From positions 48,925,797 through 48,989,796 of the forward strand of contig CP136061.1 in the NCBI GenBank assembly GCA_032622095.1: DNA of 64,000 bases, read 5' to 3'. Source of the stretch: Siphonodentalium dalli (lineage: Eukaryota; Mollusca; Scaphopoda; Gadilida; Siphonodentaliidae). The translations under genes and the position numbers were made by a program. Every line of letters begins with the position of its first letter. Position 1 is the stretch's first letter. Of the stretch, positions 21,495 to 33,353 are shown piece after piece. Below the pieces are notes generated by a model that saw only the letters and a program-made list of their open reading frames with translations, searched no databases and was not told the DNA's origin.

Positions 21495-21958
21495 TACAGT
21501 AAAAACTCTCACAAACAAGCTTCGGACCAGCCCTTCTGTTCGGTTTATAGAGGTGTTCGTTTTACAAAAAGCGTACTACGATCGGAATGTACTGATGTCG
21601 TTGTCGAAGCACAAACAACTCATTATTGATTAATTAAAATTTATTTAATCAATACCAAACAAAATACACTACTAGTACACAAGAGCAAACACGAGCTCAG
21701 CATAAAGTATGTGAAATCTACCGCACGTGAGTTCGATTGGTATCGCTTTCCATGTTCGGATTTCGGAGGTAAAAAATTAATGTATTCGTTCACTTTTGGA
21801 CTAGAAAAGCCAACCGAAATTCGGAATAGAGAGTTTGCGGTTTACAAATGTAATTTTTAGTGAGAATGCACTTCGGTGAATTCGGGACCAGACAATTTGA
21901 TTGGTATGGAGAGTGATTAGGTTTATAGAGGGTCCGATTTGGAAGAATTTTTACTGTA
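21495..21958. mobile_element. Pogo/Tigger-like non-autonomous element
   Basis: TACAGTAAAAACTCTCACAA at the left and the complement of TACAGTAAAAATTCTTCCAA at the right, with TA flanks. It also has GTTTATAGAGGTGTTCGTTT near the left end and GTTTATAGAGGGTCCGATTT at the right. CAGTAAAAA-CTC ends are typical of Tigger/pogo. It abuts a truncated family B element. Confidence 0.75.
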
Positions 21959-22152
21959 CTACCTTATCCACAGGGAGCCTCGCATATATATTGAGAACAC
22001 ATTGGCCTAACAATATTTATCTTGACCTTGTAAGCCAGTGCATTATCTTTTATATGCTAGTCTCCCTATGGGAGACCAGCATATATAAGAGAATGCACTG
22101 GAACATGGTCTTTAATGCTGCACCAGCGCAGCTCCTGTCATCAAAGGGTTAA
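21959..22152. mobile_element. Family B MITE, left-truncated
   Basis: Starts inside the first hairpin (CAGGGAGCCTCGCATATATA) and ends AGCTCCTGTCATCAAAGGGTTAA-like. The truncation coincides with the Tigger-like element. Confidence 0.7.
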
Positions 22153-22194
22153 ATGGGTCTATGGTTGGAATCAGCCCTCTAAGAATATGAGTGT

Positions 22195-22332
22195 TCAGTT
22201 ATGCCCTAAATAATCGACTCTCACTGAGAGCTTTCCGATGAATGACAACAAGCCATATTTCCGACTAAATCCTGAAAAATTATCCATAAATCTGCTGTGG
22301 TTAAGGAGTCGATTATTTAGGGCATTACTGTA
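22195..22332. mobile_element. Family C MITE, left arm deleted
   Basis: Only TTATGCCCTAAATAATCGAC remains of the left arm. The right arm is complete to GGGCATTACTGTA. Confidence 0.8.
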
Positions 22333-22789
22333 TTACAGTGACACTGCTTCAAATGGTGGTTATGACCACAAAATGTGTACTGGGAATATAAATGGCAGAC
22401 TAAACTAGATTTCTTGCTATTACTATGCCTGTAAATGACTGCATGCCCCACAGTAAATCCTTTGAGATATCAACACAGTGCTGATTGAACAAGCTCTTAA
22501 TTGGATAGTCCTCATTTATATGAAGCAATCACTATTCTGTAGCACCTAGAATTGCCTGTAATCAGACAGGGACCAGCCTAGAGGGAGACATATACTATAC
22601 ATGGACCAGCATAGTGATTTCAAATTTGGAGGAGTCACTTCTCCCTATTTGATTATTAGGGAGAAGTGGACTGTTATCAAGGAGAAATCATAATGGCCCA
22701 AGTTCAATTTACACACCAATATCCCCATTCTACAATGTATCATCCTATTATGCAATACAATAGCCCAATCATAAAACGTGTATAAGGAG

Positions 22790-22902
22790 TACACTGAGAG
22801 CTTTCTGATGAATGGCAACAAGCCATATTTCTGACTAAATCCTGAAAAATTACCCATAATTCTGCTGTGGTTAAGGAGTCGATTACTGAGGGCATTACTG
22901 TA
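22790..22902. mobile_element. Family C MITE, right arm only
   Basis: CACTGAGAGCTTTCTGATGA to GGGCATTACTGTA. The left arm is absent. Confidence 0.8.
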
Positions 22903-22936
22903 AGTACACCATTATAATCATAAAATACAAATTAAA

Positions 22937-23152
22937 TACAGTAATGCCCTAAATAATCGACTCCTTAACCACAGCAGAATTATGGGTAACTTTTCAGGAT
23001 TTAGTCAGAAATATGGCTTGTTGCCATTCATCGGAAAGCTCTCAATGAGAGCTTTCCGATGAATGGCAACAAGCCATATTCTGACTAAATCCTGAAAAAT
23101 TACCCATAATTCCTCTGTGGTTATGGAGTCGATTATTTAGTGCATTACTGTA
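22937..23152. mobile_element. Family C palindromic MITE
   Basis: 216 bp, both arms, TACAGTAATGCCCTAAATAA to GTGCATTACTGTA. Separated by only 34 bp from the half copy to its left. Confidence 0.9.
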
Positions 23153-24782
23153 TGTTGTAGGGACATATGCATACTGGTATCTGAGAGAGAAGACACGTAC
23201 TTCTCCCTATGACGAATTTAGGGAGAAGTGACAATTTAGGGAGAAGATTTCCAAGTCACCCTCTAAGCTGGTCTATGATACTATAGGGCTTGGGCCTCAT
23301 ATTCTGGGAAGTATCTATAGTCTCGAATTAACACTGTTTTAGTTACTTTTTCCCTTCTGTTCAGTTTCCATATCCCCTAAATTGCAGGAAAAAAAATGCA
23401 TAACGAGGTGACTAATGGGCGAGATTTCTTACTGAACAAATCCCCCACCCATCCCTGTCCTCCATAACAATGCAATCCCCACCCATCTTATATACAACAC
23501 AACAACACAAATATCCCCCCCCCCCCCCCGGTACATATGTCATATTTATATATTAATGGTAAAGACAATCTCTGGATGTAAGATTGCATACATGTAATAG
23601 AGTCGTCCATCCTAATGACGACCAAACAAGGAACCTACATGTATCCAAAATGGACAAAAGTTTAGTAACCCATGCAATTTCTGACTTACATACATTAGTT
23701 CAACCTGCCATTTGGGGGTGGGGTGGGTGAACATAATGTTGATATGAATTTGCCCTCCTTAAAACCTGGCAGCGACTATAGATAAGAATTGTGATGTCCA
23801 GTTAACTGTGAACGAAATTCAGTGGCATTGAGTCAAAATTTAAGATATTTCTATGTGAGTAGAAAAAGTAATCACAACAGTAATCACTCAAGGCAAAGTA
23901 AACATTGGATATAATAAAACAAGATCGAGCTAATAGGATATATATCGAAATCGTCTAAATATATAATGTATCATATTTGACAGGATAATAGAGCAGTCGC
24001 CTCATAATGAGAGCACAATAAGGAAAACATCCATCAGGAGGTGAAACCCCCTATACAACACCATCGAAGAACATTAGTCCATTGATGTGAAGTCATCGTA
24101 TTGCATGGCATCACCAAAAAACATCAATCACGTATTTACGATAATTACATTTACGAACGTAATTACATCAGCAATGGGGAAGGATTGATTAAGTTATTGA
24201 TTATTTTCGGTAAAGTAAGATGACTGCGGTTGATTTTTCGCTCAATTGAATACTCAAAAGGGTAGCGAAGAGAATGTGACACCAAGAAAACCACTATCTG
24301 TTTGTGTTCTCATAGGAATAATATAGCACAAAAAGCCAGACTGAAAGCAGATTCTACATAACCTGAGCTGGAATATTACAGCACAATGCTGGAGTGATAG
24401 CAGATTCTATATAACCTAAGTAGATGGCATCTTTTCTGATAATCCAATCTACTTGAATATTTAATCCATCGGCACATATAAAGACTGGGATACCAGTCCA
24501 GATATTGCAGGCACTTGGTTTTTGGGATAACTAGTACTTGCGACAACGTAATAGAAAGCTCCCAAAAGTGACCAGTATAGTTTCTTGTCAAAACAGTAGT
24601 TAGTGGGATTTTAATTCATGATGTCTTCATACCAAGATGTTATATATCAAGTACATGTATGCTAACCACTGTGCTCGTGTGCCATTATAAATAAAAGCAT
24701 ATCTCTGTTGAAATCATATCGTTTTAGTATTTAGTATTTTCATCTGTGAATATAACACCTGTATGTATATATTTAGAATCAT
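23153..24782. other. Intron sequence: short repeat fragments only
   Basis: A GGGAGAAGTGAC-type repeat lies at 23160-23280 (also at 22560-22690, 41565-41660 and 50660-51020). A family E fragment is at about 23284-23390, and a C-homopolymer at about 23515-23530. Nothing else recognised. Confidence 0.5.
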
Positions 24783-24990
24783 AAAACGAGAGGCCGATCA
24801 CGATCGGCAGATGTTTAACCCATACCTTGGCGCTAGCGATTAGCTATAACTGATAATTGGTCAAAGATATGATCACAGTAATACATATATCATTACCTAA
24901 CTTAAAATCAAAAGCTCAAATAATTTGTCTTAAGAAGGGGTTAAAGTAATTGGGGTGGGGGAGGAGTCGTTTTAAATCTCAGAACTCTGT
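24783..24990. mobile_element. Family G fragment
   Basis: ACGAGAGGCCGATCACGATC and CAGATGTTTAACCCATACC, matching the first part of the copy at 13650. Confidence 0.6.
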
Positions 24991-25454
24991 CCCTATTCAC
25001 ACAAGGACCTCTCACTGTGAGATCCAATTGTTTAGCCATTAATCAATCTGACAGATAGGATAAACAATTCTCCAGCCAGCAAGCTGTTCATCTTTACCTT
25101 CATACAACCACCCACTAGAGCTATGTAACATATGTCATCACTCAATTAATAACAGATTTCGCTTGGAATGACATCTATTAAAGGTATTCTCATATACTCT
25201 GGATATTGGATGTTCACATGGCAATTTATTGATATCATTATATTACATGCAACTATTGCATAAAATCTTCACATTTTCAATACAGGACATCACACCTAAT
25301 TAATGGAATACAACTAAAACAAATTAGTGTCAATGACAAATATTTTTTTGAATTAAATAACAAAAATTATTATTATAAAAGTTTTTAAATATTTTTTTAT
25401 GTTAAATTGAGCGAGGAAATTCAATCTAAAAAAATATGAAAAATCAAAATTTCA
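24991..25454. other. Intron sequence, no feature seen
   Basis: AT-rich sequence with A/T homopolymer tracts towards its right end. Confidence 0.5.
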
Positions 25455-25715
25455 AATTAAAAAAAAAAGGGTCATAACTCCTTTAAAATAAATCGGATCG
25501 AACCCATATTCAAACTCGAACTGTATTTTGGGATGAGAAACCTATATACAAATTTGGTTCCGATCTAATAGAAAATGTTAGAGTTATCGCATTATGCCTA
25601 AAGTGTCTACAAACTGACAGACAGACAGATATAGACGGATGGAGTCGACGGACAGACGAGTGGTAAATCCGGACATTGACACTATGTGTACCATACTGTG
25701 GTATAGGTACACATA
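25455..25715 (+). mobile_element. Pearl-like repeat, single module
   Basis: GGGTCATAACTCCTTTAAAA, one module, then a degenerate ACGG run and the hairpin TGTGTACCATACTGTGGTAT. Confidence 0.75.
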
Positions 25716-26275
25716 AAAAGTTTTATCTCATGCAGTGTACAGGAAAAATATATCAAACCTGGTGTGCCCCTTTAATATTTCAATTCACATTTGTAATCAA
25801 TTGAAATCATTCAAATCAATGTCGAAAAAGCTTTCCATTAATATATAGATAAAACAAACTAGACCTACAGTTCTAAAGTGTTATGAACAATTATTTTGTT
25901 CCCATATACTGATACAGAGCTCTTAAGTTTTTAAAAGTTTGAAAACCAAAGTTGTCTTCCCATGCAACCAACACAATTCCAATGGTAATGCTATTAAACA
26001 AGGAAACCAGATTATGCTTTTAAGATGAAATTTAAATAACCATGCACATAAAATATAATAGTATAAACATTCCACCTATGATGTGGCCAGTATAAAGTAT
26101 ATATCTGATAAAGCCAACACATCTCCTAGCAGTTAATTAACTCAATACAAAAGAGAGACAACTTCATGGCATTGTAACAGGATACTATCTCTGTGTCTTC
26201 ATAGCATTGTGAACCTGATTTATTAGATACTATCTAGACAGTGCCACCTGTGTATCTTTGATATATTTTAGCGAT
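25716..26275. other. Intron sequence, no feature seen
   Basis: No repeat family or coding signature seen. Confidence 0.5.
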
Positions 26276-26664
26276 GAATAAAATAATCAAAGGGTCATAA
26301 CTCCATTCAAAAGTACCGGATCAAACCCATATTCGAACTCGATCTGTATTTTGAGTTGAAAACTCACATACAAAATTTGGTTCCTATCAGTTGAAAAATT
26401 GTTGAAGCATTCATGAATTCTATGTCAAAGGGCCATAACTCCATTAAAAAATATCGGATCAAACCCATATTCGAACTCGATCTGTATTTGGTGCTGAGAA
26501 ATTCATATACAAAATTTGGTTCCGATCAGATAGAAAATATTTCAGTTATCGCACCATGCGCAAAGTGTCTACAGACAGACAGACGGACGGACGGACTAAC
26601 GACGAGTGGTCAATCCGGACAACGACACTATGTTTACCATACTATGGTATGGGTAAACATAATA
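26276..26664 (+). mobile_element. Pearl-like repeat, two modules
   Basis: Two ~130-bp modules (GGGTCATAACTCCATTCAAA and GGGCCATAACTCCATTAAAA), then the ACGG run at 26580, GTGGTCAATCCGGACAACGA and the terminal hairpin. Confidence 0.8.
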
Positions 26665-26689
26665 ATGCTCATTATCTCATTCTGATGAG

Positions 26690-28310
26690 ATTTTAATTTT
26701 TACTAAAAATTTCATTGATTGGCCGAATGACACCAAAATTATTCGTTCCAATCTACTTGCCAATGTTAACATCCATGACAAATTCAAGATAACTGCTGAC
26801 GGCCATGATTTTTTGCCGAATGACCCCAAAATGACTCGTTCCCATCTACATGTCAATGTCAACAGCCATAACACATTTCATAATGATCCGACCAAAGGTA
26901 CGACTTGTAGCCCATGCCAAAGAATTTAGTCATACAAAGATGGCTGCCAATTGACCCCAAAATGACTCGTTCCCATCTACATGTTAATGTCAACATCCAT
27001 GACAAATTTCATGATAATCTGACCAAAGGTACGACATGTAGCCCGTGCCAAAAGATTTAGTCATGCAAAGAGTAAAATCTAAGATGGCTGCCATCCACCA
27101 TGTTTTTTGGCCGAATGGCCCCATAATGACTCATTCCATCTACATGTCAATATTAACATCCATGACAAAAATGATGATCAGACGAACACTCCGGCCTGTA
27201 ACTAGTGTTCAAACGATTAGTCGACAAATAATCGTCGACGTTGGTTTGTCGGAAAATCGACTCTAACTTCCACAGTCGACTAGTCGGAATACAGTATATA
27301 ATCTCATCAGCTGGCCTTGACAATGCATGGTTTCACTAAATGTGGGTCAGAAAAGCAGCAAAGATAGCTAGTCTATGTCCAAGAAGCTTTCCAAAGTCCG
27401 AACATATGTAATAATGTCGAGCTTGACATAGAACTACGCCGAAACGGCGAAATTGTCATGAAACGACAACCATTAACTTGCTGAGAAAATTATTCTTTTT
27501 ATATATATACTCCCAAAACCGCGGACGCAACAATTCGTAGTGCGCATTTTTAACCAACACAGGTAAAGAGGGAGGGGCTTCCACAAAAGTGTTCGTCGAT
27601 ATTAACTGAGTCTAACTCTCCGCTTGCTACGTATGCCTTACGGAAGTTATGGCAACTTATGGCCTATGTACGCATCATCGTATATATACTCATTATAATG
27701 TGTGTCACACAGTGTATGTGTTTTCTTTTGTTTTTTTTTATTTTGATCTGACTCGGGAGACTGAGTATCGTTTATTTTCTATACCCTGGCAGGGAAGTAT
27801 TTATTTGATTTCATGATTAAACAGAAAATCCCTCAATTATTTCCTCAATTATTTATTCTCATTATCATCGTAGATTCGTCGGGAACTTATTTGCGATCGG
27901 TGGGTTTCTAGAGCACCGGTTCATATGCAACAAAACCACGTGACGTGTCACGTGATTCAATTCTCCGATCACAGTAGAGTGTAAATATTGTGATGATGGC
28001 ACGGAATTTGTAATTTTCTTTCACATGTGTTTCATTAGTATAAGGTTGGTGATGTATTTGGCCGACTAGTCGACGTCGACTCGACTTTTGGGGTTCGACT
28101 AGTCGACTCCAGAATCCCAGAGTCGTTTGAACACTACCTGTAACCTGTGTTAAAGAATTGCATTTTGAAATCCAAGATGGCTGCTGATGGCCATGTTTTT
28201 TCCCGAATGACCCCAAAATGATTCATTCCCATCTACATGTCAATGTTAATAGCAATGATAAATTTCATAATGATCCTACCAAAGGTACGACATGTGGCCT
28301 GTGCTAATGG
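26690..28310. repeat. Tandem ~90-150-bp modules interrupted by a hAT-like element
   Basis: Modules contain GACCCCAAAATGACTCGTTC, CCATCTACATGTCAATGT and GACCAAAGGTACGAC. At least four copies lie left of 27195 and one to the right of 28144. The array was split by the element at 27203-28136. Confidence 0.8.
27203..28136. mobile_element. hAT-like non-autonomous transposon with 8-bp target duplication
   Basis: 934 bp, beginning TAGTGTTCAAACGATTAGTC and ending AGTCGTTTGAACACTA, with subterminal TCGACTAGTCGAC motifs at both ends. It is flanked by the direct repeat CCTGTAAC at 27195-27202 and 28137-28144. These are hAT hallmarks. No transposase frame is present. Confidence 0.93.
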
Positions 28311-28329
28311 AAATTGTTGACGCACACAT

Positions 28330-28806
28330 GCACACACACACGGGTGACAGATACCAACCCACGGCAATAGATCAAACTTTACAAGTAAAGTTGAGCTAAA
28401 AAGGGGCATCACTTCATCAAAAATCATCGGACCGTGCCCAAATTTGAACTTGGCCTGCGTCTTCTCAAAATTGAACCACGTACCAAATATCAAGAAATTC
28501 TGTTACATATTGCTCAAGTTACCATCAGGAAAACCCGAAAACAGTGATTTATAAGTCAATAAGTCAAAATAAGTCGAAACAGAGGCGTAACTTGAAGAAA
28601 AAAAAGTCGGACCGACCCGCAATTAGCATCATGCGGAGAGACCGTCCTAAGGAGATTGCATACAAAAAATTATTGAAATCAGTTCATAGTTGTTCGAGTT
28701 TTGAGGTCGGACGGACGGACGGACGGATGAACGGACGGAGAAAACGTGACGGACGGACGCAGTCAATCCAGTATACCCCCCATTTTCTTCGAAAGTGGGG
28801 GTATAA
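28330..28806 (+). mobile_element. Pearl-like repeat
   Basis: Modules AAGGGGCATCACTTCATCAA and GCGTAACTTGAAGAAAA, an ACGG run at 28705-28760 and the 3' hairpin TATACCCCCCATTTTC to GTGGGGGTATA. Confidence 0.75.
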
Positions 28807-28939
28807 AAAGGGGCTTAACTGTATAAGAAATCAGACTGTGACCAAATTCAAACTTGGCCTGTGTCTTCTGAAATGTGAACAATGTACCAGATATCAACGC
28901 ATGCAGCTGATTGCAATAATACTCCAAAATTTTTGGGGA

Positions 28940-29372
28940 AAAAAAGAGCATCGCTGGGGCATGGCTAAATATGCCTGTTAGTGTACTTGTAATATTTTTT
29001 ATTTAATCAGGTGAATTCTAATTTGAAAAAAAGGCCCGTAAAAATAATTGTCGGAACCCATATTTGCACATTACCTGTATTTTTGGCTGAGAAACACACA
29101 TACCAACTTTGGTTCAGCAATCAGAAACCAAAATGTAATGTAATTGGGTAAATTCCATGTCGATAAGGGCCGTAACTCATGTAAAAATAATTGGACAGGA
29201 CCCATAATAGAACTTGGCCTGTATTTGTATTTTTGGCTAAAAAAATACACATACCAACTTTGGTTCAAACCGAATAATCCAAACAGAAGTTATCTTTCAG
29301 ATACCAAACTGTAAACGGATGGATGGACAGACAGCTGGACAACATAATACCACCATTTTTTCAATGGGGCAT
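28940..29372 (+). mobile_element. Pearl-like repeat
   Basis: Starts AAAGAGCATCGCTGGGGCAT. It has two modules with ACCTGTATTTTTGGCTGAGA and GGCCTGTATTTGTATTTTTG, then a decayed run ATGGATGGACAGACAGCTGG. Confidence 0.65.
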
Positions 29373-29414
29373 ACAAAAATATATGTAGATTAAGGGAGGA
29401 AATACAGTTGGCAT

Positions 29415-29831
29415 CCTTGAAATAGTTTATCTGTCATTTGCCGAATGAGGTCCCCACATGGTGGGATAGCTTCACTAAATTCACCATCTGGGAACCTCAT
29501 TCTCCGAGGCCCCAACTGCTATGGGAGACCTAGTGTCAGATTGAAGTTCCCCAGTTGATGTTGGTGATGTTCACCCATTAGTCAACTTGATTATGCATTT
29601 TATCTTTCCAAATTTAATAGGGGATATATAAACTGAACAGAAGGGAAAAAGTAACTAAAAACAATGTTAAGTTGAGGCTATAGATACTACCCAGAAGATG
29701 AGGCCTAAGCAGAATGAGGTCCCCAGAGAGGCGAATTTAGTTATGCTAGCCCTCTGTGTGGGATAGTGTCACTAAATTCACCTTCTGGGGACCTCATTAT
29801 GCAAATGACAGGCACACTACATCAAGGCTTG
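29415..29831. mobile_element. Family E composite element
   Basis: Starts CCTTGAAATAGTTTATCTGT and ends ACTACATCAAGGCTTG. It contains two family E hairpins (GAATGAGGTCCCC cores at about 29443 and 29711) separated by a shared spacer with CCCCAGTTGATGTTGGTGAT. Confidence 0.8.
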
Positions 29832-30062
29832 CGTGTTGGCCCTTTATATTTGTTTCTAGATACATTAGTGTATCACTGAGTTGATATTGATTAAAATCTG
29901 TAAATATTAATGAGCACATTGCTGCCGGTAATATCCAATCATTTTGTGCCGTTCATATATTATGAATAATTTATTAAATGGAATGAATCAACTGGCAGAC
30001 TAAATAAGAATCCGTCTATAGTAATCCCAGCAGATTTAGAATATGACGACATTAACCTAGCT

Positions 30063-30389
30063 TTAACCATTTACCCAACAAACCGGCCAAAACCGGCCAA
30101 ATAAAGCTTCAACAGCCTAAAATATCTTGGGTCTATCTCAATAAAACCATACAAATATGGATATCATTGGAACAGGCTCATTGACCACATTGTGAGGTCG
30201 CCTCGCATATATAAGAGAATGCATTGGCCTAAAACTTTTTACCATTTTTTCTTACATTCTTTAACAATTTTATAATTTTTAATGTGTTAAGCCAATGTAT
30301 TCTCTTATATATGCGAGGCGACCTATGGTCGACTCGCATATATAAGAGAATGCATTGGCACAGGGCCGTTCTGTTGGGTAAAGGGTTAA
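30063..30389 (-). mobile_element. Family A TTAA MITE, copy 3 (deleted)
   Basis: 327 bp. It begins TTAACCATTTACCCAACA and ends TGTTGGGTAAAGGGTTAA, with one arm of its first hairpin deleted near 30195. Confidence 0.9.
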
Positions 30390-30598
30390 CCCTTTCGATA
30401 CTCAATGCATTCTCCCTTTCACCTATAAAAGTATACATTGGAATGGTCTATTGCTCATTTAGAGGGATGTTCAGGTAATAAAAGCCTCAATGATTCATAT
30501 TCATTGGTGGGAAATGTTCAGATTATAAGTTCAAAAAATGTTGAACTTATTATTTGAACATTTTCTAAGGGAACTACACATCAATGAGTATTTATAGA
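30386..30598. mobile_element. Family F MITE sharing a TTAA with copy 3 of family A
   Basis: Begins at the same TTAA that ends the A element (GGGTTAACCCTTTCGATACT). The right end decays at GAGTATTTATAGATG. Confidence 0.75.
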
Positions 30599-31280
30599 TG
30601 TGGCAACATCACTAGTTTTTATCCCATAGATATCCCATTTTTAGCCAAGGCTAATTTCAGCTACAGACACCAATATTTTGTTAAAAAATTTAAGAAATGT
30701 CTGTGAGCAATACATAAGTATCGAATTGTAGTAGGCAATTCTTTAGTCTAAGAAAATTGCTATTTCTAGTAATTCACAGGGCTGTAGCATAAGAGAGTTA
30801 AAACAATTGTCTAGATAAGGATGTCATGATCTCTAGAATTTATGTTATCAGTCGTTTGTCTGGCGGAAAAAATTACTTCCGAGTTGGTATATCAATAACA
30901 GATTTCTTTATAGCCATATATCGTGAGTTAAGAGCCATAAAAATTGACAAAATATAGATTAACTTTTCAATCCCAGAAAGTCTTTAGCTTGAAACGATCA
31001 GCTCGATCAGATTTACTTATTCCTTCATTGCTGGAATCTGGTGAAATTGGACAAATGCTGCCGTCAAAGGCTATCGAGACGCTGCCGTCAAAGGCTATCG
31101 AGAGGCGGCGGAATAAGTGGTAAAATAAAAATCAATGGAAGGGCTCTATAGATACCAAGCTTGTGCCGGTAAGGGGACTTTATCATTTGAAGATGGTCCA
31201 TATCTTCCTAGAAAGTTTATACAATTTCCAGGGTATCAAATAATAGATATGAATCGAGGACGACCGATTGCCTAAATATG
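30599..31280. other. Intron sequence, no feature seen
   Basis: Apart from a short duplicate GCTGCCGTCAAAGGCTATCG at 31051 and 31080, nothing is recognised. Confidence 0.5.
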
Positions 31281-31282
31281 CA

Positions 31283-31541
31283 ACAGTTTCTATATCCTCT
31301 AATTTGCAGAAGATACAATGCATAATCAAGGTGACTAATTGGTGAACATCACCAACTTCAACTGGGGAACTACAATATGATCCTACAATGTAGATGACAG
31401 TTCTCCCATAGCAGTGGAGACCTCAGCAGAATGAGGTTCCCATAGGGTGAATTTGGTGATGCTATGGCGGAATGGCATCACTAAATTCACCCTCTGGGGA
31501 CCTCATTCTGCAAATGACAGACACACTATTTCAAGGCTTGC
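31283..31541. mobile_element. Family E element, left part missing
   Basis: Spacer segment AACTTCAACTGGGGAACTAC, then the hairpin core at 31420-31510 and the right end CACTATTTCAAGGCTTG. Confidence 0.75.
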
Positions 31542-31845
31542 TTTAAAAAGCCGATAGAAATCATAACATATTTTGTCTCTTGATTTGTGTTTCAGTTTTG
31601 CTTTCAGTATTTATGTGATTCCATTGGTTATGGTTCATAGCATGCGCGATTTCATTGGTTAGTGGATTAACAGATCATTTTTTAAGGCGGAATATAATCT
31701 CTATAAAAATCCAATAACAATTACAAACACTGCTTCGTGGTTGGTTATATTTAAATTGTATGATCCGAGGTCAATGACATTTTGACAATTTTCCCACAAT
31801 AGCGGAACACAACAACTTTTATAATAAAGAATAGAACAGGCGACA

Positions 31846-31931
31846 TACAGTAATGCCCTAAATAATCGACTCTTTAAGTTACCCATAATTCTGCTGTGGT
31901 TAAGGAGTCAATTATTTAGGGCATTACTGTA
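31846..31931. mobile_element. Family C MITE, 86-bp deletion form
   Basis: TACAGTAATGCCCTAAATAA and GGGCATTACTGTA with most of the palindrome deleted. Flanking DNA at 31740-31840 recurs inverted next to the C copy at 52392 (ATAAAGAATAGAACAGGCGA). Confidence 0.85.
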
Positions 31932-32106
31932 TTCATAATTCCTTATATTCATCGCAATCTAGTAGACATCATATCGAGTTTATCAGTCAATGATATTTAT
32001 TACTGATTATAATTTTGAATTTTGTTGGTTTTATAACTACTACTAAAGACTATGATTCTTACAAACGTGCACCACGCCATACATCCATTTGGAAACTATT
32101 ATCATT

Positions 32107-32534
32107 TACAGTAATGTCCTAAATAATCGACTCCTTAACCCTTTCAGTGCCAAGTCCGATTTTTGTATCAACCCATATTTCCTTGATCATTTTTCAAATT
32201 TATTGATTATAATAATGTGATACATTGATGGAAAGAGCTCTCTCAGAGCTCTTTCCATCAATGTATCACATTATTATAATCAATAAATTTGAAAAATGAT
32301 CAAGGAAATATGGGTTGATACAAAAATCAGACTTGGCACTGAAAGGGTTAACCACAGCAGAATTATGGGTAACTTTTCAGGATTTAGTCGGAAATATGGC
32401 TTGTTGCCATTCATCGGAAAGCTCTCACAGAGCTTTCAGATGAATGGCAATAAGCCATATTTCCAACTAAATCCTGAAAAGTTACCCATAATTCTGCTGT
32501 GGTTAAAGAGTCGATTATTTGGGGCATTACTGTA
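32107..32534. mobile_element. Family C MITE interrupted by family D
   Basis: Left arm TACAGTAATGTCCTAAATAA stops at CTCCTTAA, and the rest resumes at TTAACCACAGCAGAATTATG after 213 bp of foreign palindrome. Confidence 0.93.
32139..32351. mobile_element. Family D palindromic element inserted at TTAA
   Basis: Near-perfect palindrome, CCCTTTCAGTGCCAAGTCCG to its complement GACTTGGCACTGAAAGGG, centre near 32244 (GAGCTCTCTCAGAGCTC). TTAA is present on both sides (32135-32138 and 32348-32351), while uninterrupted C copies have a single TTAA at this place. Confidence 0.95.
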
Positions 32535-33098
32535 TTTCGTCATCTTGGGAAATGCTGCATCATCCTAGCAAATGAAAACTGAATCACAGATCTTGAGACG
32601 TAAATCTCTTAGGATTTCCATGGGCTTTTGAACGAGACTGGTAAGATACCAGATGATGATAGTTCATTTCCAGGGATGACTAAATACTGGGACTTCCAGT
32701 GTTCCATGTGATTATAAGACAACCAGCTCACAGTGACCCTCAAGTGTCAATTAGTGGAGTGATGAGCCCGTGATTAATGAGTAACTCCAGGAATAAGTGT
32801 ATGTTATTACCCAGTGATGAAGACTGGTTATATTGTTACTAGGTTATCCTAGCAATCAATGTCCCATATGATCCACTTCGATGGCTGAAGACAGTATTCT
32901 ATTTTATTATCATCTTTGGTCCTATAAAATTGTAGATTCTAAATCTATTGCTGCAAGGTTTTATAATCTGTTATCAACTTATAATGTTCATCCAATATTA
33001 TATTACACATAGCATATACCAGGGTTTCCACTAGGGGGGGGGGGGCAGCAGGTCCCTTTTAAGGTCCCTTTCCCCTCACCCATCTTTTCCTTCCAAAT
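32535..33098. other. Intron sequence, no feature seen
   Basis: A G homopolymer at about 33036-33046. Otherwise unremarkable. Confidence 0.5.
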
Positions 33099-33318
33099 TA
33101 CAGTAATGCCCTAATCGACTCCTTAACCACAACAGAATTATGGCTAACTTTTCAGGATTTAGTCAGAAATATGGCTTGTTGCCATTCATCGGAAAGCTCT
33201 CGGCGAGAGCTTTCTGATGAATGGCAACAAGCCATATTTCCAACTAAAGTCTAAATCCTGAAAAGTTACCCAAAATTCTGCTGTGGTTAAGGGGTCGATT
33301 ATTTAGAGCATTACTGTA
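33099..33318. mobile_element. Family C palindromic MITE
   Basis: TACAGTAATGCCCTAATCGA to GAGCATTACTGTA, both arms present, with small indels. Confidence 0.9.
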
Positions 33319-33353
33319 TGTTCCTACCTGATTTGCGGATTAATGCCTACAAT

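Noticed and set aside
28544-28981. 145-codon frame
   Set aside because: Spans a pearl-like element and its ACGG run. Low-complexity, repeat-derived.
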